Shown here: in pieces, positions 58,926-64,000 of the stretch
Layout of the letters: the number at the start of each line of letters is the position of its first letter
How positions within the stretch are numbered: the first letter of the stretch is position 1
Assembly (NCBI RefSeq): GCF_032911225.1
Contig: NZ_CP136600.1
Span: 2,232,001 to 2,296,000 of the forward strand
Length of the DNA stretch: 64,000 nt
Direction: 5' to 3'
Source of the DNA: Thalassotalea fonticola
GTDB taxonomy: Bacteria; Pseudomonadota; Gammaproteobacteria; Enterobacterales; Alteromonadaceae
Translations under genes and position numbers: made by a program
The notes under the pieces: generated by a model
Databases searched by the model: none
What the model was told of the DNA's origin: nothing
The model's input: only the letters and a program-made list of their open reading frames with translations

Positions 58926-59279
58926 ATAACTCTAGCTTGTTATACCAAGTCCATTAAAGAACAGCATCTTATCATTCTTGATAAAATATGGCATTTGTAA
59001 AGTAATGTTCAACAAATAACGTTATACAGTGAAATTGCCGAGTTTCACAAAGCAGAATTAACAAAGTGATAAAAGCTCCTCAACCTCCTGAAAGGCTACA
59101 GGCTCAATTTAACTCCCCTTTTTTCAAGTTTTTATTTGCTCCAAACAATGCTGCCAGTTTTTTGTAGCTAGCACGTCCAAGATATCTTAATAACAGTCAT
59201 AGTGTGACAAATACCAAATTATTGGTTAACTTAGTTTATCAGCTACTATTAATACCTATTGTTGTAGAAGAGTTTAAGT
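58926..59279. other. Non-coding stretch
   Basis: 354 bp between the methyltransferase (leftward) and the beta-propeller lipoprotein (rightward). No gene, RNA or repeat recognised. Confidence 0.5.
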
Positions 59280-61328
59280 ATGGATACCTATATAAAAATA
59301 ATTAAATCGGTCAATTACCTTGTCCTATGTTTTTTACTGACAAGTTGTGGAGGTGATTCTAATACCGACGATGAGCAACCGTACACCGTTCTCGAATTAG
59401 CTGCTCCTGCAGCCTCTACACAAGGTTTTCGTAAAGCCAATGATAGCGAAGAAACTCTTACGACGCTCAGAAATAATATGCTCTATTCGGCCAATTATTA
59501 TTACTTTAATGGTGCGCCGGAAGTGGCAGTCGACACTGTAGCTGAAGGAGCAGTAGAGAGCCCAGCAGCCTCAGAGGCTGATTCAAACTATTCAAAAACT
59601 AATACCATTGAAGCTGGGGTCGATGAAGCTGATTTAGTAAAATATGATGGTGATAATCTTTTCGTGTTAGTGAATCATGCTGGCAGTGTTGGTGTTGTTG
59701 ATGCCATAGCAGCAGAGCCTATCCAAGATACACCTTGGTATTCGCAAGAATCTTACATTCGCATCATGCAAACTGGTGAAAACAATCAAACCAATGAAGT
59801 CGCTCGTATTAAATCTCCTGATGAGCAGCAGTTTCAATCAATGTACTTAAACGATCAGCAACTCACTGTTTTTGCAAATGATTATCATTATAATCAATCG
59901 AATAACGACTGGGGCATTACTAATTATCAAAGCACATCAAGCGTGCATATCTACAACCATGATGTAAGCGTTCCCCAAACTCCTATATTGAGTAACGAAA
60001 TTGAAATTGAAGGCTACTTATTACAAAGTCGTCGAATCGATAATAAGCTTTATGTGGTGAGTTCGTATAACCCTAGGCAACCACAACTGGAGTACCCTAA
60101 CCCTGCAACCGATGAAGAATACAAAACCAATGAAGAACAAATAGCAGAATTATCTGCCCAGCAGTTATTGCCAATGATCCGCTTCAATCAACAAGAAGCA
60201 CAATTACTTCATCAACCTGAAGAGTGTTATATCGCAGCCGATAATAACAGTAGTTCAGTACAAGGGAATATCATTAGCATCAGTGTATTTGATTTAAGCA
60301 ATCCTGAGCAATTTAGTTCTAGTTGTATTAACGGCTACTACCACGACTTTTATATGTCAGCAGAGGCCATTTACCTCACTTCGACTATTTGGGCTGAAGA
60401 TTATAATGATAGCAGTACTGTGATCCAGCAAATGCAACTTAATGAGCAAGGGGTAGATTATCGTGCAACGGGTATAGTCCCTGGTTATTTAGGTCAAGGG
60501 GCTAAGTTTAGAATAAATGAAAACAATGACTTAGTACGCATTATTACCAGCAAAAGAAGCGACGATGAAAGTGACAGGATAGATCATCAGCTATTTATCT
60601 TACAAACTAATGATGAAACGAAGCAACTAGAAGCTATAGGGCAATTACCTAATGAACGTCGCACTAAAGAAATAGGTAAAGCCAATGAGGATATTTTTGC
60701 AGTTCGTTTTTTCCAAGAGCGGGCTTATGTTGTAACCTTTGAGCGTACCGATCCGCTTTACATTATTGATTTATCTAGTGCTAGTGATCCCCTTATTGCT
60801 GGGGAACTGGAAATCCCAGGCTTTTCTACCTATTTACACCCACTTGGTAAAGATCACTTATTTGGTATTGGCCAAGAAGGTGATGGCCGTGATGGAGTAA
60901 AGTTAGGCTTGTTTGATATTTCTCAGCTCAACCAGCCAAAAGAATTAACCAGTACCGTTATTGGTGATAGATACAGCTGGAGCCAGGCACTTTATGAACA
61001 CCATGCAATTTCAGTATTAAAAACCGCAACAAACCAGTATCGCTTAGCCTTCCCTGTTGAAGTAAACGTTTTTGACGATAGCGTCGGTTATAGCCGTTGG
61101 GATCATACGGGGTTATACCTCTTTGATATTGACTTAGAAAATGAAACAAAACCATTAAGTAGTACTGGCGTGATCAAAGCAGAGCAACGTGCTCAGGAAC
61201 GTCAATACCCATACTATTACTCGAGTGGCCGTAGCGTTATCGATGTAGATAATATTCATTACATTCATGGCCCGTTCGTTTTCTCAGGTGTATGGCAACA
61301 ACCTGAATTAGCAGTGGGCCCTCAGTAA
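59280..61328 (+). CDS. Beta-propeller domain lipoprotein
   Basis: A 682-residue lipoprotein (lipobox LTSC). The body matches the secreted beta-propeller family (PF09826 type), with the typical GVDEADLVKYDGDNLFVL near residue 113 and later LYIIDLSSASDPLIAGELEIPG and SWSQALYEHHA. The family is exported, often near surface proteins; its role is unknown. It lies 154 bp before the second GlyGly-CTERM gene. Confidence 0.88.
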   Translation: MDTYIKIIKSVNYLVLCFLLTSCGGDSNTDDEQPYTVLELAAPAASTQGFRKANDSEETLTTLRNNMLYSANYYYFNGAPEVAVDTVAEGAVESPAASEADSNYSKTNTIEAGVDEADLVKYDGDNLFVLVNHAGSVGVVDAIAAEPIQDTPWYSQESYIRIMQTGENNQTNEVARIKSPDEQQFQSMYLNDQQLTVFANDYHYNQSNNDWGITNYQSTSSVHIYNHDVSVPQTPILSNEIEIEGYLLQSRRIDNKLYVVSSYNPRQPQLEYPNPATDEEYKTNEEQIAELSAQQLLPMIRFNQQEAQLLHQPEECYIAADNNSSSVQGNIISISVFDLSNPEQFSSSCINGYYHDFYMSAEAIYLTSTIWAEDYNDSSTVIQQMQLNEQGVDYRATGIVPGYLGQGAKFRINENNDLVRIITSKRSDDESDRIDHQLFILQTNDETKQLEAIGQLPNERRTKEIGKANEDIFAVRFFQERAYVVTFERTDPLYIIDLSSASDPLIAGELEIPGFSTYLHPLGKDHLFGIGQEGDGRDGVKLGLFDISQLNQPKELTSTVIGDRYSWSQALYEHHAISVLKTATNQYRLAFPVEVNVFDDSVGYSRWDHTGLYLFDIDLENETKPLSSTGVIKAEQRAQERQYPYYYSSGRSVIDVDNIHYIHGPFVFSGVWQQPELAVGPQ

Positions 61329-61482
61329 ACCTAAATAGTACATTTAAACATCCAAAACACAGATGAATTAGCCAATACCACATTGAAATTGACAACGTAA
61401 TCATTTAACAGTAAATTTAGTTATAAACGTATCTTTTACACTAAATTAGTGTGGATGTTCTAATTAAACCCATGGCATTTAA

Positions 61483-63105
61483 ATGAATAGCAAAAACCTT
61501 TATCAAAGCAAATCAGCTTTAATTTTCCTTACGCTCATCTTTTTATCAGTTAGCTTATTTTCACAAGCAGCAGTAACAGACAGAGCAAATGCAATCATTA
61601 AAGCCGATCATTATTCTTTGCATAATCAACTTTTTGACGATGGTAGTGACATGGTCTATGAACCATCTAAGATCACTGAGTTAGGGGCTGCATTTTCTAT
61701 CGACTATACCGATCCTGGCGGCAACGGCATGGATGCTTATTTAAATGGCGGTGTAGGTGGCGTTAAAAGCGGTGGTGCTTGGCATCCTGGTGATTATTCA
61801 TTAACTGGTATGCCGGTGCAAATCCAAAACCTTGATAACAGCTTTCGCCTGCAGTGGGATACCTTTCAAATAAATGCAGCTGATGCTAATGATAAATGGT
61901 GGGCTACTATCAATGTTATTTTTGATGCCGGCACTGAAACCTCAGAGCCCGTTGCCAGTGACAGAGATTTTGACATAGTAATTGAGTTTGAACGCTATGA
62001 ACAAGATGAACTGACTGATAAAGCCAAAGAAAATAATACTTCTTATTGGTGGTTTGCTCGCAATTCAGACTCTAGCCTTAAACCATTCATATTAAACATA
62101 GACGGTGATGACTATGAATGGGGCGTACGCTATAAGTTTTTTCAATATCCTGTAGGCCATGCAAATGAACATAAGAACAATAAAGTTCACATTAAATATA
62201 TTCCGATAGACAACAATAATGTTGCACCTTATTTAGACCACCCGTTAAAGACTTTTGTTGATAATGGTATTGACTATATTCAATATCTTAGCCTACCCGC
62301 TGAAGAGCTTGCCCTTGCTCAAGAGAAAGTTGCCGATGAAAATTTATGGATTAAGTCTGTTCAAGCAGGTTACGAAGTCTATACCGGGGAATTTACTATA
62401 GGGAATAAATATTTTAAAACACTTGTAGACACCAGCGCTCCAGAAAGTCCTGATAACTTATCAGCCACACAGACTGATAATGTGGTTAACTTATCGTGGG
62501 ATCACATTTCTGAAGACGCGCTGCAAGGTTATAAAATTTATCGCTCTGTAAATGAAGGTATTTTTGAGTTATTAACTGACAATATATACTCGAATGACTT
62601 TATTGATGCAGACATTTTAGCTGATGTAAGCTACGAGTATTATGTTACCGCTTACGATCGTTCTTTTAATGAATCTAGCGCTTCTCAAACAGTGCAGGTG
62701 AATTTTGATGAAACAAACTCTGCTCCACAATGGCAGCAACAAAGCTTTACTTTAGACGATGTTTTAGCGGAGCAGAATTTTAGTATTCAGCTTATTGATT
62801 ACGTAACTGACCATGATGGAGATCTGTTAAGTTTTTCGCTTGTTTCTGGCCCTGCTTGGTTATCTATATCTGCTCAAGGGCAATTAGCAGGAACACCTCC
62901 TGAAAGTGATGTCGGCTTAATAAGTATTGTTATAAGTGTAACTGATGATATTACCCCTGAAGCAAGCGCTGACATAAACTTCACTGTTTATAAAAATGAA
63001 ACGCCTGACCCCCCGGTAACTCTTGAAGAGCCTAAAAGCTCTGGTGGAGGTAGCGTTTATTTCGCGCTTGCCCTGTCCGTTTTTTTAATAAGACGAAAAC
63101 TATAA
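61483..63105 (+). CDS. GlyGly-CTERM protein with FN3 and Ig-like domains
   Basis: A 540-residue exported protein with a signal peptide ending near SQAA. An N-terminal module (about 30-315) of unknown type looks like a secreted beta-sandwich. It is followed by a fibronectin-III domain (about 325-410) and an Ig/cadherin-like domain (about 410-510). The C-terminus SSGGGS, a hydrophobic helix and RRKL is a GlyGly-CTERM sorting signal, like that of the protein at 37313-39727. It is probably exported by type II secretion and anchored after rhombosortase cleavage. Confidence 0.85.
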   Translation: MNSKNLYQSKSALIFLTLIFLSVSLFSQAAVTDRANAIIKADHYSLHNQLFDDGSDMVYEPSKITELGAAFSIDYTDPGGNGMDAYLNGGVGGVKSGGAWHPGDYSLTGMPVQIQNLDNSFRLQWDTFQINAADANDKWWATINVIFDAGTETSEPVASDRDFDIVIEFERYEQDELTDKAKENNTSYWWFARNSDSSLKPFILNIDGDDYEWGVRYKFFQYPVGHANEHKNNKVHIKYIPIDNNNVAPYLDHPLKTFVDNGIDYIQYLSLPAEELALAQEKVADENLWIKSVQAGYEVYTGEFTIGNKYFKTLVDTSAPESPDNLSATQTDNVVNLSWDHISEDALQGYKIYRSVNEGIFELLTDNIYSNDFIDADILADVSYEYYVTAYDRSFNESSASQTVQVNFDETNSAPQWQQQSFTLDDVLAEQNFSIQLIDYVTDHDGDLLSFSLVSGPAWLSISAQGQLAGTPPESDVGLISIVISVTDDITPEASADINFTVYKNETPDPPVTLEEPKSSGGGSVYFALALSVFLIRRKL

Positions 63106-63200
63106 TTGCATTTAAAAAATATATATTTGCTGTCTCTGCTATTTTATGAATTTTTTGTGCATAATAGAATTATCATAAAAAAAATAAGATGAGATCTAAG

Positions 63201-63344
63201 ATGACAGCTAAAAAAAGACAACCGAAGAAAAAGCCAAGCAAGCATAAAGAAGTAAAAGCACAAACAAAGTGGTCAGATAATGTCTTTCTTTATACGGTAT
63301 TTATTGTGGTGCCATTGCTTGTTGTATTGCTTTTAGTGCTTTAA
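63201..63344 (+). CDS. Small basic single-pass membrane protein, unknown
   Basis: A 47-codon frame. The N-terminal half is strongly basic (MTAKKRQPKKKPSKHKE). A single C-terminal membrane helix (FLYTVFIVVPLLVVLLLVL) follows. It lies between the GlyGly-CTERM gene and the convergent diguanylate cyclase, with only 9 bp to the latter. I do not recognise the family. The composition argues for a real protein. Confidence 0.6.
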   Translation: MTAKKRQPKKKPSKHKEVKAQTKWSDNVFLYTVFIVVPLLVVLLLVL

Positions 63345-63353
63345 TTGAAGTAA

Positions 63354-64000
63354 CTAAACACTAACATTATTACGCCCTGATTTTTTAGCTTTATACAAAG
63401 CTTGATCGGCAACTTTTAATGTTTGTTCAAAATTTTGTTTATTAGATCTGATCGCCACGCCAATAGAAATAGTAACACTTACTTTTTTATTGTTACTTTT
63501 ACCATTCGATCGTTCCTCTTTAGTTTGCCTTTTAGGATCACGAATTACCATTTTATATTTGGCAATTAACTTACGTATTCGCTCTAGCTCTTGTTTACTT
63601 TGCACAAGTGATTTTCTTGGGAATACAATAGTGAACTCCTCTCCACCATAACGAAAAATTTTGCCGCCCTTTTTCACTTCGCTTAATTTACTGGCAACCA
63701 ATTTCAATACTTGATCGCCAATATCATGACCATACTTATCATTGAATTTTTTAAAGTGATCAATATCAACCATTGCTATTGTGTATGAACTTCCCAACGA
63801 AAGGGATAATTGCTTTAGCGCTCGTCTAGATGGCAAGCCGGTAAGTTCATCACGATAAGCCAATGAATATGAATCGACCACCACCACCAAAATATAGTAA
63901 CTAACCAATATAGTTAGAGTAATACTCCAAGGTAAGTCTAATAATTGATAATGTTCAAAACTCCATACCAGCACACTCACTAAAAGAGCAACCACTGACA
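63354..64000 (-). CDS. Diguanylate cyclase (GGDEF), 5' end outside the window
   Basis: 213 residues are visible and the frame continues past the right edge, so the start is unknown. At least one membrane segment (about 20-42 of the visible part) precedes the GGDEF domain. The catalytic motif RYGGEEF is intact, as are the metal Asp in MVDIDHFKKFND and DELTGLPSRRAL. No RxxD inhibitory site is obvious. It makes c-di-GMP, which governs biofilm and surface traits. Confidence 0.92.
   Translation of the reverse strand, partial: SVVALLVSVLVWSFEHYQLLDLPWSITLTILVSYYILVVVVDSYSLAYRDELTGLPSRRALKQLSLSLGSSYTIAMVDIDHFKKFNDKYGHDIGDQVLKLVASKLSEVKKGGKIFRYGGEEFTIVFPRKSLVQSKQELERIRKLIAKYKMVIRDPKRQTKEERSNGKSNNKKVSVTISIGVAIRSNKQNFEQTLKVADQALYKAKKSGRNNVSV

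Overview
The window reads as a single chromosomal segment of an AT-rich marine gammaproteobacterium. The order Alteromonadales, and within it the Colwelliaceae (Colwellia/Thalassotalea type), is my best guess from gene content and protein similarity as I remember it; the genus cannot be fixed from this sequence alone. The backbone is a conserved run, also known from Escherichia coli, of glnE - ygiF - ygiM - cca - uppP - folB - plsY - tsaD - rpsU - dnaG - rpoD. Here it is interrupted by several inserted blocks.

Layout. 1-3190: the 3' end of an RluA-type pseudouridine synthase, then glnE. 3255-8225: a PspA-centred envelope-stress module (lipoprotein, DUF350 membrane protein, DUF2170, PspA, DUF2491, a small two-motif protein, an ion channel). 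Near-identical palindromic operators precede the lipoprotein gene and the DUF2170 gene. 8265-10582: ygiF (CYTH-CHAD) and ygiM. 10595-16149: a surface-glycopolymer block with a glycerol-3-phosphate cytidylyltransferase, three CDP-glycerol glycerophosphotransferase-like proteins and a Wzi-like outer-membrane protein. 16421-21376: a leuABCD operon with a Leu-rich leader peptide and attenuator. 21467-24084: gspB and gspA of type II secretion. 24232-34594: cca, a nest of tandem repeats, uppP, folK, folB, plsY, tsaD, and the macromolecular-synthesis operon rpsU-yqeY-dnaG-rpoD. 34828-39727: exported proteins (M28 peptidase, beta-barrel, choice-of-anchor-B protein with a GlyGly-CTERM tail).

39855-50267: a tRNA-Ile(CAU) gene carrying a 10.4-kb integrative element bounded by a perfect 34-bp direct repeat (attL 39891-39924, attR 50234-50267). 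It encodes a tyrosine integrase, an AlpA-type regulator, a P4-like primase/helicase, a membrane-linked Mrr-type nuclease, an unknown protein and a 1,493-residue STAND NTPase that looks like an anti-phage sensor. No virion genes are visible, so it resembles a satellite-like defence island. A second, degenerate copy of the tRNA 3' end lies at 51242-51283, which suggests repeated integration at this tRNA.

50465-64000: accessory and exported functions. These are a DUF3016 lipoprotein, a trypsin-like protease, a copper-linked MbnH/MbnP pair led by a beta-propeller lipoprotein, formate-tetrahydrofolate ligase, a methyltransferase, a beta-propeller lipoprotein, a second GlyGly-CTERM protein and a diguanylate cyclase cut by the window edge. 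The gspAB genes and the two GlyGly-CTERM proteins fit one secretion theme: type II export followed by rhombosortase processing.
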